Shown here: positions 8,622 to 17,015 of the stretch, one piece after another | Position numbering within the stretch: the first letter of the stretch is position 1 | How the letters are laid out: every line of letters starts with the position of its first letter | DNA from: an uncultured Eggerthellaceae bacterium | GTDB lineage: Bacteria > Actinomycetota > Coriobacteriia > Coriobacteriales > Eggerthellaceae | Assembly (NCBI GenBank): GCA_944321455.1 | Contig: CALULI010000004.1 | Coordinates: 1 to 64,000, forward strand | Reading direction: 5' to 3' | Length of the DNA: 64,000 nucleotides | Program-made: the position numbers and the translations under genes | The notes under the pieces: generated by a model | Seen by the model: only the letters and a program-made list of their open reading frames with translations | Told to the model about the DNA's origin: nothing | Database searches by the model: none

Positions 8622-9710
8622 ATGGGAAAAGCACAAGTTATACCATTTGGACCACAGCATCCCGTATTGCCTGAACCAATCCATCTCGATCTTGTGGTGC
8701 AGGATGAAACGGTTGTTGATGTACTTCCTCAAATTGGATTTATCCATCGTGGTCTTGAAAAGTTGGTAGAGACGCACGATATTCATCAATACATTTACGT
8801 TGCTGAACGAATTTGCGGCATTTGCGCGTTCGGTCATAGTATGGGTTACGCCGAAACGGTTGAGCGCTTGATGAATGTTGAGGTTCCAAAGCGTGCCGAG
8901 TATCTTCGCGTTATCATGCATGAGCTTTCTCGTATCCACTCTCATCTTTTGTGGATGGGTCTTGCTGCTGACGCATTTGGTTACGAAAGTCTCTTCATGC
9001 ATACGTGGCGTTTGCGTGAGCGCGTGCTTGATATTTTTGAAGCAGTAGCGGGCGGTCGCGTTATTTTGTCATACACCCTCTTAGGTGGTGTTACCAATGA
9101 CGTTGATGAACCAATGCTTGCTCACATCAAAGATGTTCTCGCGGGCATGAAGAAAGAATATAACGAACTCTGCAATGCGTTCCTGAAGGACACTTCGGTA
9201 AAGAACCGTACCGTTGGTGTTGGTACGTTGAGCCAAGAAGAAGCCATTGAGTATGGCATCGTTGGTCCTTTCGCTCGTGCAAGCAACGTTAACAACGACG
9301 TTCGTTGCATCGGTCAAGGTGCTTATGGTGAATTGTCATCATTTGAACCTATCCTTGATACCGATGGAGACTGCTATGCTCGCGTTAAGGTTCGCGCATT
9401 AGAGGTATTGCAGGCTATTGATATCATCAACGAACTGATTGATAAGATTCCTGGCGGTCCAATTCTTAATCCTGTAAAGGGTGCTCCTGAGGCAGGATCT
9501 GAAGCAAGCGGCATCCTGGAACAGCCTCGTGGTGAAGTGTATTACTACTGCTCTGGTAATGGCACTAAAAATCTCGAGCGTATGCGTATTAGAACGCCTA
9601 CCTCTCAAAACATTGCTGGTATGACCATGGCGCTTAAGGGCTGCGATCTGGCTGATGTAAACATGATTGTTCTTTCCATCGACCCTTGCATCAGCTGTAC
9701 GGAAAGGTAG
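8622..9710 (+). CDS. echE: Ech [NiFe]-hydrogenase large subunit
   Basis: A 362-residue catalytic subunit of the NuoD/HycE/EchE family. Both nickel-binding motifs are intact: ERICGICAFGH (C65, C68, H72) and DPCISCTER (C356, C359). These four cysteines separate a true hydrogenase from complex I NuoD. The protein ends exactly at the Arg after the second motif, so there is no C-terminal peptide for a maturation protease to remove. The start follows AGGAGAATAGGG, 2 nt after the echD stop. Assembly still needs hyp genes, none of which are in this window. Confidence 0.93.
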   Translation: MGKAQVIPFGPQHPVLPEPIHLDLVVQDETVVDVLPQIGFIHRGLEKLVETHDIHQYIYVAERICGICAFGHSMGYAETVERLMNVEVPKRAEYLRVIMHELSRIHSHLLWMGLAADAFGYESLFMHTWRLRERVLDIFEAVAGGRVILSYTLLGGVTNDVDEPMLAHIKDVLAGMKKEYNELCNAFLKDTSVKNRTVGVGTLSQEEAIEYGIVGPFARASNVNNDVRCIGQGAYGELSSFEPILDTDGDCYARVKVRALEVLQAIDIINELIDKIPGGPILNPVKGAPEAGSEASGILEQPRGEVYYYCSGNGTKNLERMRIRTPTSQNIAGMTMALKGCDLADVNMIVLSIDPCISCTER

Positions 9711-9716
9711 GTCATC

Positions 9717-10178
9717 ATGGGAAGTTTTAAACTTGGTAGGATGACCTTACGGTCTCTGTTTAAAAAGCCTGAAACGGTTCTCTATCCTGTTGAAAAACGC
9801 TATGAACCTGAAGGGCTTAAAGGTCACATTGCGGTTGATATAAAGAAGTGCACGATGTGTGGCGTTTGCCAAAAGCGTTGCCCAACGGGTGCAATCACCG
9901 TTGATAAAGAAGCTGGTACGTGGACTATCAATCGTTTTGATTGCATTCAGTGCCGCACCTGTGTTCGCGATTGTGCGTTTGATTGCTTGACGATGGAGCC
10001 AGGCTATCAAAAGCCAGCAACTGAAAAGTTTTCTGCTACGGAAACTAAGCCTGAGCCAACCGATGAAGAGTTAGCTGAAAAGGCACGTAAAGAAGCAGAA
10101 AAAGCTGCTCGGGTTAAGGCAGCACTTGAAGCAAAAGCTGCTCGTGAAAAAGCTGCAAAAGAAGCTGAAGGTCAATAG
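9717..10178 (+). CDS. echF: Ech hydrogenase ferredoxin-like subunit, NuoI-like
   Basis: A 153-residue protein with two [4Fe-4S] motifs: C45-x2-C48-x2-C51-x3-C55-P and C76-x2-C79-x2-C82-x3-C86. It should pass electrons from soluble ferredoxin to the small subunit. Residues from about 105 to the end form a Lys/Ala/Glu-rich tail similar in style to that of EchD. It is the last gene of the operon and is followed by a strong terminator. The start lies 6 nt after echE. Confidence 0.9.
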   Translation: MGSFKLGRMTLRSLFKKPETVLYPVEKRYEPEGLKGHIAVDIKKCTMCGVCQKRCPTGAITVDKEAGTWTINRFDCIQCRTCVRDCAFDCLTMEPGYQKPATEKFSATETKPEPTDEELAEKARKEAEKAARVKAALEAKAAREKAAKEAEGQ

Positions 10179-10188
10179 TAATTATTTA

Positions 10189-10215
10189 TTGACTTTTTGA
10201 TACGTGTGGTAAAGT
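10189..10215 (+). promoter_or_regulatory. Possible promoter for the CDP-alcohol phosphatidyltransferase gene
   Basis: TTGACT (10189-10194) and TAAAGT (10210-10215) are separated by 15 nt. Transcription would start inside the terminator stem that follows, so the ech terminator and the next promoter would overlap. The short spacer makes this tentative. Confidence 0.35.
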
Positions 10216-10216
10216 G

Positions 10217-10248
10217 ATTGTCGGGCTTTTATGGCCCGACAATTTTTT
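10217..10248 (+). terminator. Rho-independent terminator of echABCDEF
   Basis: A perfect 10-bp stem ATTGTCGGGC / GCCCGACAAT with a TTTTATG loop is followed by a run of six T's (10243-10248). It lies 38 nt after the echF stop. Confidence 0.92.
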
Positions 10249-10268
10249 AGGTACTAAAGGCGGGTGTA

Positions 10269-10919
10269 ATGTCACAAAATAAGTCTGAAGAACAGCAAGT
10301 CAGCAATAGAATATTTACTATTCCTAACCTGCTTTCGTTTATCAGGCTTCTTACTATCCCTGTCTTTTTTGTTCTCCTTTTAAATGGTTTTAATCTTGCC
10401 GCCACGCTATTGTTCGCTATTGCTGCCTCGACCGACTGGATTGATGGCCAGGTGGCGCGCCGAACGAATACCGTTACCCGTTTGGGTCAAATTCTTGATC
10501 CTGCGGTTGATCGTTTGCTGATGATCTCTGGTGTTCTTGGCTTATTCGTGGTTGGTCGACTGCCTTTGTGGATTATCTTGCTTGTTATTGGGCGAGACCT
10601 GTTGCTTCTTATTGGTGGCGCATGGTTGTTAAAGAAGCACCACATTCGCGTTGCAGTTATTTATCCTGGTAAGTTTGCTACCACGTTTCTTTATATAGGA
10701 TTTGCTGGCTTGTTGCTTAACTGGCCTTTAATGGCAGGCTTTGGCATGACCGATGTTTCATGGCTGCCCCTTTTGAATTATGATCCAGCATCGTGGGGCT
10801 TTATCTTTATCTACGCTGGTCTGGTCTTGGCTATCTTTACTACTATCTACTATATCTATGCAGGTTTGTCCGCTCTTCGAAAAAAGAATCAAAGCGGTGA
10901 AGGCTGTGAGGCTGCATGA
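10269..10919 (+). CDS. CDP-alcohol phosphatidyltransferase family protein
   Basis: A 216-residue membrane protein. The family motif D-G-x2-A-R-x8-G-x3-D-x3-D is present in DWIDGQVARR and GQILDPAVDRLL, near residues 57-85. About five hydrophobic segments follow. It transfers an alcohol phosphate onto CDP-diacylglycerol. A second such protein, the PgsA domain at 35-36 kb, is the better phosphatidylglycerophosphate synthase candidate, so this one may use another alcohol (cardiolipin or phosphatidylinositol-phosphate type). AAAGGCGGG precedes the ATG, and its stop overlaps the next start (ATGA). Confidence 0.8.
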   Translation: MSQNKSEEQQVSNRIFTIPNLLSFIRLLTIPVFFVLLLNGFNLAATLLFAIAASTDWIDGQVARRTNTVTRLGQILDPAVDRLLMISGVLGLFVVGRLPLWIILLVIGRDLLLLIGGAWLLKKHHIRVAVIYPGKFATTFLYIGFAGLLLNWPLMAGFGMTDVSWLPLLNYDPASWGFIFIYAGLVLAIFTTIYYIYAGLSALRKKNQSGEGCEAA

Positions 10920-13222
10920 GTTCGCAGCGTCCTACAAAGCGAACAACGAAAGCGTCTTCTCCGTCTGTTAGACGCCCATCTGTTGCTCGCAAGCCTTCAA
11001 TGCGGCAAACAAAGCAAAAGGCTACCCGTGCAAAACAGCAATCATCAGCAAGGGCGGTTTCTTCTCAACCTGTTCAACGTCGTAGTGCTTCTGCTCGTCC
11101 TCGCGCTGCAGCACATAGTAGCAAAGAGCCTTCAAATTCAAAGAGTCGTTTTAGCCGTACGGCAAGGCGTGAAAACGTTCGTAAAAAGCACCCTCATCAC
11201 ACGACAGCGCAAGATCTTGGTCGTCAGACCATGGCTGAAGGTGTGTGGACTAAGACATCGTCAAAATCTTCTGGCCGACAAAAGAATGAGTCATTAAAAC
11301 GCGCTTCTCATGCCTCACGTCGATCAGTTGGTTCTGTAATTGGTGGTGGCATAAAAGGCTTAGTGGGTATTCTTTTAACCTTCTTGGCTCGCCATCGCAT
11401 TATTCAAGTCCTCTCAGCGCTTATTCTTATTGTTGCTATTGTTGTTGGTGCTGATACGGTTGCAAATTATGGAAAAATCTATGGCGGCGTTACGATTGGC
11501 GAAGTTGATGTAAGCGGGATGACCGTAGACGAAGCCACGAAAGCGCTCGAAAACCAATACCGTGATCGCGTTAATAACAATGTAACGGTGTTCTATGCTG
11601 ACGAAGAAGCACTTCAGAATGCCACTGAAGAAGATTTTTCGGAAAACTTGCAAGAACAGATTAGTTACGAACAATCCTTAGAAACGCGTCGCCAATGGAC
11701 CACAACTCCAGCAGAGCTTGGCGGCGCTTTTGGATCAGAAGATCTTGCACGCCAAGCGTTAGAGATAGGTCGCAGTGATGGTGGTATTCTCAAACGTCTT
11801 GAGTGCTTGATTACGGGTGTTCATAAAGATCCTGTTATGTCCTTCAATGACAGTGCAATTGACGAATTAGCTCATTCAATCACGTCTTCTATTGGCACCT
11901 TCAGGGAAAATAGCACTATTGAAATTCAAGATGGTGTTGCTCATGCCATTGAAGGTCATGATGGTAATGAAGTGACCGATGAATGGCTTGTCCAAAAGCT
12001 TAATGAAACTATTTTTGCTGAAAGTGACCATAACGATGTCATTGTTGAGCTTCAATATATGCCGTTACAAATCACTTTTGAACAGGCACAAGAAACTGCT
12101 GATATCGTCAACAATTCAACGTCGCTTGGTGTGCACTTTACCTATGAGGGTCAATCATGGGATGCTTCTCAATCAGACGTTGCCAACGTTATTGCTACTG
12201 AGGTAGTAGAAGAAGCAGACGGAAGTTTTACTCTTAAGCCTTACTTCGATGAAGATAAGGCTAAAGCAGCGCTTATTCCAAAATTACCTTCAGCTATTTC
12301 TACCGATGATTTGCAAGTGTCGTTCCATAAGGATGACAATGGTGCTATCACGGTTACCAGTAACGCAACAGGTAAGATCCCCGAACTTGCGCAGACCGTT
12401 GAGTCGATGAATGAATCATTTTTTGTAAGTGATCCACGAACTGAATTACCTTCTGTTGAAATTCCTTCCTCTGACCTGCCCGAACAACTCTCCTTTGATG
12501 ATGCGCTGTCTTATGGCATCATCACTGAAATCAAATCGTTTACCACTGAGTATGCCGAAGGCGTTGAGGCACGCAATTTCAATATTCATCTGATGGCAGA
12601 TCGCCTTTCAAATTCTATTATTCATGCCAATGGCGGTACTTGGTCGTTCCTTGATACCTCAGGACCCATTACTGAAGACAATGGTTACCAAAATGCAGGT
12701 GCCATTATTGCAGGTGAATACAGTGATGCCATTGGTGGTGGCGTTTGTCAGGTTGCTACAACCGTATTCAATGCAGTCTATGAAGCTGGCTATCCTGTAA
12801 CCCAGCGTCGAAATCATTCGCTCTATATTGCAAGCTATCCAGAAGGACGTGACGCAGCTATTGTAGACTCAGATCCGCGTATTGACTTGCAATGGGAAAA
12901 TGACACGTCTTCAGACATATTGTTGGTTATGAGTTATACCGACTCTTCGGTAACGTGTACGCTCTATGGCGTTGATCCTGGATACCAGGTTTCCACTGAG
13001 GTAGGGGAGTGGCAAGAAGGTGATAAATATTCAACCAGTTACGTTACGGATGACACCTTATCCCCTGGAGATGAAGTTATTGAACAGTATGGCGCTGATG
13101 GACGATCAATTTCTGTCGTTCGCACGGTAAGTGACGCCGATGGCAAAGTCCTCCATCAAGAAACCTTCAGTTCAAATTATTCTGCTAAAGATGAAATAAT
13201 TGCTCGAGGCCCGAGTGAATAA
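10916..13222 (+). CDS. VanW-family cell-envelope protein with G5-like end
   Basis: A 768-residue protein. Residues 1-150 are Arg/Lys/Ser-rich and cytoplasmic, followed by one membrane segment at about 163-182. The exported part has repeat-like domains of the peptidoglycan-binding type found in VanW proteins. A VanW domain lies at about 545-680 with NGGTWSFLDTSGPIT and GGGVCQVATTVFNA, and a G5-like end (VGEWQEGDKY to DEIIARGPSE) follows. VanW function is not settled; a cell-wall role is inferred. The start overlaps the previous stop by 4 nt, suggesting coupled translation. Confidence 0.85.
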   Translation: MSSQRPTKRTTKASSPSVRRPSVARKPSMRQTKQKATRAKQQSSARAVSSQPVQRRSASARPRAAAHSSKEPSNSKSRFSRTARRENVRKKHPHHTTAQDLGRQTMAEGVWTKTSSKSSGRQKNESLKRASHASRRSVGSVIGGGIKGLVGILLTFLARHRIIQVLSALILIVAIVVGADTVANYGKIYGGVTIGEVDVSGMTVDEATKALENQYRDRVNNNVTVFYADEEALQNATEEDFSENLQEQISYEQSLETRRQWTTTPAELGGAFGSEDLARQALEIGRSDGGILKRLECLITGVHKDPVMSFNDSAIDELAHSITSSIGTFRENSTIEIQDGVAHAIEGHDGNEVTDEWLVQKLNETIFAESDHNDVIVELQYMPLQITFEQAQETADIVNNSTSLGVHFTYEGQSWDASQSDVANVIATEVVEEADGSFTLKPYFDEDKAKAALIPKLPSAISTDDLQVSFHKDDNGAITVTSNATGKIPELAQTVESMNESFFVSDPRTELPSVEIPSSDLPEQLSFDDALSYGIITEIKSFTTEYAEGVEARNFNIHLMADRLSNSIIHANGGTWSFLDTSGPITEDNGYQNAGAIIAGEYSDAIGGGVCQVATTVFNAVYEAGYPVTQRRNHSLYIASYPEGRDAAIVDSDPRIDLQWENDTSSDILLVMSYTDSSVTCTLYGVDPGYQVSTEVGEWQEGDKYSTSYVTDDTLSPGDEVIEQYGADGRSISVVRTVSDADGKVLHQETFSSNYSAKDEIIARGPSE

Positions 13223-13243
13223 AAAGAGGAGAGGAGAAGAGTA

Positions 13244-14551
13244 GTGTTTTACCAACCTGAATTAGAAACGATGCCTCGTGAAGAGCTTGAAAAACTTCAG
13301 CTTGATCGTTTGAAAAAACTTGTTAAGCGTGTATATGAGCGTATTCCGTTTTATAAGGAGTCTTTTGATAAAGCAGGTGTGAAGCCTGAAGACATTCAGA
13401 GCCTTGAGGACCTTCAAAAGTTTCCTTTTACTACCAAGCAAGACCTTCGCGATGCATATCCGTTTAAGATGTTTGCGGTTGGTCGCGATGAAGTAGCTCG
13501 TATTCACTGCTCTTCTGGCACGACGGGCACCGCTACGGTTGTTGGCTATACAAAAAATGACCTCGATGTATGGGGCGACTGCTTTGCTCGTTTTCTCTAT
13601 GCGGCAGATTGTGATGAAAATGCTGCAATCCAGGTTGCGTATGGCTATGGCCTGTTCACCGGTGGCTTAGGTGCTCATCAGGGTGGCGAAAATGCTGGTT
13701 GTACGGTATTGCCTATGTCAACGGGCAACACGAAGCGCCAGGCTCGCTTGATGCACGACTTTGAAGTCGATTGCTTGTGCTGCACGCCTTCGTATGCTCT
13801 CAATATTGCTGATGTTGCGATTGAAATGGGTTATAACCCTGCTGAAGAATTCAAGGTTCACGCTGGCATTTTGGGTGCAGAGCCTTGCTCAGAAGCTATG
13901 CGTAAAGACATTGAAACTAAGTTAGGCATTCAGGTCTTTGACATTTACGGTCTTTCTGAGGTTATGGGCCCTGGTGTTGCATGCGAATGTGAAAAGCAAA
14001 ATGGTCTCCATGTTTGTGAAGACCACTTCTTGGTAGAGGTTGTTGATCCTCGTACCTTGCAGCCTGTTCCTGATGGAGAATGGGGCGAAGTAGTATTTAC
14101 CACCCTGTCCAAGGAATGCTCACCTTTGATTCGCTATCGTACGCGTGACATTTCCCGCATTATTACGGGTGAATGCGAATGCGGTCGTACCTTCCGTCGT
14201 ATGGATCGTATTGCGGGCCGTACCGACGACATGATGATCATTCGTGGCGTTAACGTATTCCCATCTCAGATCGAAGAAGAAATTGTGTCCTTCCCAGAGA
14301 TTGCTGCACAATACCAGATTATTCTTACGACGAAGGGCACGCTTGATCACGTTGAGCTTCTTGTCGAAACCGTTCCTGATTTCCCCTTCGACGAAGTTCG
14401 ACGCTTAGAGCAGCTTAAGAAGGACCTTCAGAAGGCTTTGAAGGATAACCTGCAGGTTGCTGTAGATGTTAAGATCGTTGAACCTAAGACTATTGAACGT
14501 AGTGAAGGTAAGGCTGTTCGTATTGTAGATTTGCGAGAGGGGCTGCACTAA
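13244..14551 (+). CDS. paaK: Phenylacetate-CoA ligase (copy 1)
   Basis: A 435-residue AMP-forming acyl-CoA synthetase. The ATP loop is CSSGTTGTATVVGYT, and DIYGLSEVMGPG, RYRTRDISRII and GRTDDMMIIRGVNVFPSQIEE match the PaaK family. It activates phenylacetate or a related aryl acid, or runs in reverse. The GTG start is placed by the purine-rich AGAGGAGAGGAGAAGAG stretch in front. It is followed by an ACT gene with one-base stop/start overlap (TAATG). A second paaK-ACT pair lies at 19.4-21.1 kb; the two are clearly paralogous but well diverged. Confidence 0.9.
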   Translation: MFYQPELETMPREELEKLQLDRLKKLVKRVYERIPFYKESFDKAGVKPEDIQSLEDLQKFPFTTKQDLRDAYPFKMFAVGRDEVARIHCSSGTTGTATVVGYTKNDLDVWGDCFARFLYAADCDENAAIQVAYGYGLFTGGLGAHQGGENAGCTVLPMSTGNTKRQARLMHDFEVDCLCCTPSYALNIADVAIEMGYNPAEEFKVHAGILGAEPCSEAMRKDIETKLGIQVFDIYGLSEVMGPGVACECEKQNGLHVCEDHFLVEVVDPRTLQPVPDGEWGEVVFTTLSKECSPLIRYRTRDISRIITGECECGRTFRRMDRIAGRTDDMMIIRGVNVFPSQIEEEIVSFPEIAAQYQIILTTKGTLDHVELLVETVPDFPFDEVRRLEQLKKDLQKALKDNLQVAVDVKIVEPKTIERSEGKAVRIVDLREGLH

Positions 14552-14973
14552 TGATTTCTCAATTAACTGTATTTCTTGAAAACGAAGAAGGCCGTTTAGC
14601 AAGCGCCGTTCGCACCATTGCTGACGCGAATATCAATATGCAAGCGCTCTTCTTGGCTGATACGTCTGATTTCGGCATTTTGCGCATCTTCTGCGATACG
14701 CCACAAAAAGCATGCGATGCACTGACCGAATCTGGTTTTCGCGCTCGTTTGATTGATGTTGTATGTGTTCGCGTGGATAATAAGCCGGGAGAATTGGCTA
14801 ATCTGATGGATTATCTCAACGACAACAATATCAATGTAGAATATGCTCACTGCTTTATTTCTGGCGACTATGCGTTTGACGTACTGAAGGTTAATGATGC
14901 TTCGTTAGACGTAAAATTAGCCGCTGCTGGATTTGACGTCTGCAAACCGGAAGATGTGTATGTTACTGACTGA
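14551..14973 (+). CDS. Tandem ACT-domain protein (copy 1)
   Basis: A 140-residue protein made of two ACT domains: residues 1-68 (ISQLTVFLENEEGRLASAVRTIADANINMQ) and 69-140 (VVCVRVDNKPGELANLMDYLNDNNINVEY). ACT domains bind amino acids or related ligands. Its pairing with paaK here and again at 19.4 kb suggests it senses an aromatic amino acid or product and controls the ligase or pathway. The start overlaps the paaK stop by one base. Confidence 0.85.
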   Translation: MISQLTVFLENEEGRLASAVRTIADANINMQALFLADTSDFGILRIFCDTPQKACDALTESGFRARLIDVVCVRVDNKPGELANLMDYLNDNNINVEYAHCFISGDYAFDVLKVNDASLDVKLAAAGFDVCKPEDVYVTD

Positions 14974-16405
14974 TAGAGTTCAACAATCTTTCAAGAACAG
15001 TAAATACGCAAGCATTATTGCTTGCGTATTTACGTTTTTGCTTGCTCTTTCGCTTTTGCCAACACAGAGTTATGCCGATACGCGTAACTCTGATGTTGTT
15101 ATGGGCATTACCGCTGAAGCGCGCGGTTTAACGGCTTCTCAGTGCCCTAACATCAGCGCGCAGTATGCCTATGTTGTCTCTGACGATGGCACGGTGTATT
15201 TTGAGCGCGATGCTCATGCTAAGACCAAAATTGCTTCGGTTACGAAAATCATGACAGCGCTTGTTGCTCTTGAATATGGTGATCCTGCATCAACAACGAT
15301 TACCGTAAGTGAACGTGCGGCCCATGTTGGTGAATCCACTGCTGGTTTTCAGCAGGGAGATACGATGACGCTTGAAACCGCATTAAAAGGTTTGCTTATC
15401 CCATCTGGCAATGATGCCGGTCAAGCTATTGCGGAATCCATGGGCGCAGACGTTTATCAACAGCTAAAAGAGCGCTATCCTGACGATGAAAACATTCCAA
15501 CAGAGCCCTACGATGCTTTCATTTATGCCATGAATAAAAAGGCTGCCGAATTAGGGATGAATGATTCCACCTTTGTTAATCCTCATGGCCTCGATATGGA
15601 TGAATGGGAATCTGAGGAAATGGGATCAAGTGCATACGATTGTTATCTTATGACGCAAGAAGCCATGAAAAACGATCTGTTTAGGTCGATTGTGAGCACT
15701 CATGAAACAACGATTCAGGTTACGCGTGGCGGTCAGCCCGCAAACATTGATTTGTTGTCCACCGATGAGTTGTTGGTTTCATATGAAGGTGCTTGCGGTG
15801 TTAAAACGGGCAACACCGACTATGCGGGCGCTTGTTTTTCTGCAGCCGTAGAACATGATGGAAAGACGTATTATGCTATGGTTCTCCATTGCGATAACGA
15901 AGCTCAGCGCTTTATAGATACGCAGACGCTCTATAATTGGGTTTTCAATAATACGATTGACTATCCGCTTGCGCATAGTCCCGAGACGGTTAACGCTACG
16001 ATTGACGGCACTACACAGGATTATCCTGTTATTGCCTATGTGTCTAATCGTAGCTGGATTGATAAAACCTTTAAGGCAACAATTGCTGATCCAGGACAGA
16101 CGGTTAGCGTTTTCGTCCTAAATGGCAACGTAAGCCAAGATATTCAAATTGATGAAGTTTCTGGCAATGTCAGTGCAGGTCAAAAGGTTGGCACTATAAA
16201 CTTCATGCAGCATAATGAAGTTATTGCTTCAGTTGACTTAGTTGCCGCTGAAGACTTTGCGGGTCCTAATTTCTTTGAGGGCATTGGCATATGGTGGGAT
16301 AGGTTGATGCGAGGATTTAATGGTCAACCGCAGTATGCTGATAATACGATTGTAAATACGACACCAATTATCTTTGGTGCTGATGCGAGTTTTGATGAAG
16401 TGTAA
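14960..16405 (+). CDS. D-alanyl-D-alanine carboxypeptidase, PBP5/DacA-like
   Basis: A 481-residue exported serine peptidase. A signal peptide (hydrophobic core about 16-33, ending TQSYA-D) is followed by the three active-site motifs: SVTK (S93-K96), SGN (149-151) and KTG in GVKTGNTDYAG. It trims the terminal D-Ala of peptidoglycan stem peptides. ATG 14960 was chosen since GGAAG lies 6 nt upstream; in-frame ATGs at 14933 and 14954 are less well placed. It overlaps the ACT gene by 14 nt. Codons 14-25 sit inside a 15-bp perfect hairpin followed by T's. Confidence 0.88.
   Translation: MLLTDRVQQSFKNSKYASIIACVFTFLLALSLLPTQSYADTRNSDVVMGITAEARGLTASQCPNISAQYAYVVSDDGTVYFERDAHAKTKIASVTKIMTALVALEYGDPASTTITVSERAAHVGESTAGFQQGDTMTLETALKGLLIPSGNDAGQAIAESMGADVYQQLKERYPDDENIPTEPYDAFIYAMNKKAAELGMNDSTFVNPHGLDMDEWESEEMGSSAYDCYLMTQEAMKNDLFRSIVSTHETTIQVTRGGQPANIDLLSTDELLVSYEGACGVKTGNTDYAGACFSAAVEHDGKTYYAMVLHCDNEAQRFIDTQTLYNWVFNNTIDYPLAHSPETVNATIDGTTQDYPVIAYVSNRSWIDKTFKATIADPGQTVSVFVLNGNVSQDIQIDEVSGNVSAGQKVGTINFMQHNEVIASVDLVAAEDFAGPNFFEGIGIWWDRLMRGFNGQPQYADNTIVNTTPIIFGADASFDEV
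15000..15039 (+). terminator. Strong terminator-like hairpin inside the dacA-like signal peptide
   Basis: A perfect 15-bp stem (15000-15014 with 15019-15033, loop TTAT) is followed by G and TTTTT. It starts 27 nt after the stop of the ACT gene. It would end the paaK-ACT transcript, yet lies in codons 14-25 of the next gene and would also stop or attenuate that gene. Confidence 0.7.
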
Positions 16406-16422
16406 AGAAAGGGTAGTGTCTT

Positions 16423-16869
16423 ATGAGTGATGCACAAACAACATGCCCCGTTTGTGGAGCACAGGTTGAATCTACGGCGGCAGCATGTCCTCTGTGTGGC
16501 TACAAATTCCAAGATGTAACGCAAGCTTTTAAGATGGTCCCAGTTACATCTGAAGAAGAGCCTGCGGTAACAGAGCCTCAGAGCACTGCTACGCTTACCA
16601 TCAAGAATGGGCGCCAAGTGGGCCTAGTTTACGAACTTTATGGTGACAAAGTTACCATTGGCCGCTCTCCAAAAAGCGATATCTTCTTGAATGATATGAC
16701 GGTATCGCGTGACCATGCCTATATTGAGCGCATTCAAGGCGTATGGAGCATTAAGGACTCTGATTCGTTTAACGGGGTTTGGGTTAACAACATCAATGTT
16801 GATCATTTAGTGCTTCATGATGGTGACATCATTCAAATTGGTTGTTTTATCTTAAAGTACAGCGAATAG
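16423..16869 (+). CDS. Zinc-ribbon and FHA-domain protein
   Basis: A 148-residue protein. Residues 5-24 form a zinc ribbon with two CxxC pairs (CPVCG and CPLCG). Residues about 60-148 form an FHA domain with VTIGRSPKSDIFLND, SRDHAYIE and NGVWVNN, the phosphothreonine-binding residues. It should read a Ser/Thr kinase signal, but no kinase or phosphatase gene is adjacent. It follows the carboxypeptidase gene by 17 nt with an AAAGAAAGGG ribosome site. Confidence 0.88.
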   Translation: MSDAQTTCPVCGAQVESTAAACPLCGYKFQDVTQAFKMVPVTSEEEPAVTEPQSTATLTIKNGRQVGLVYELYGDKVTIGRSPKSDIFLNDMTVSRDHAYIERIQGVWSIKDSDSFNGVWVNNINVDHLVLHDGDIIQIGCFILKYSE

Positions 16870-16976
16870 AGCACGTTTAAGGGCGCGGTTTATGCCGCTT
16901 GTCATTGTTATAAGTTCCTTTATTCGCTGACTTCGGCTCTTAGAGCAGCATTCAGGATGAGATACGACCACTTTTA

Positions 16977-16992
16977 TGTAGCGCAAGCTACA
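16977..16992 (+). other. Small hairpin in the leader of iorA
   Basis: TGTAGC-GCAA-GCTACA forms a 6-bp stem with a GNRA-type tetraloop, followed by GCTTTTAT and then the iorA ribosome site. It may be a weak terminator for the FHA gene or a leader stem. The rest of the 146-nt gap (16870-17015) shows no gene. Confidence 0.4.
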
Positions 16993-17015
16993 GCTTTTAT
17001 AGGGAAGGATACATC

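Noticed and set aside
16870-17015. Riboswitch upstream of iorA
   Set aside because: Only a short tetraloop hairpin was seen and no known riboswitch core could be matched.
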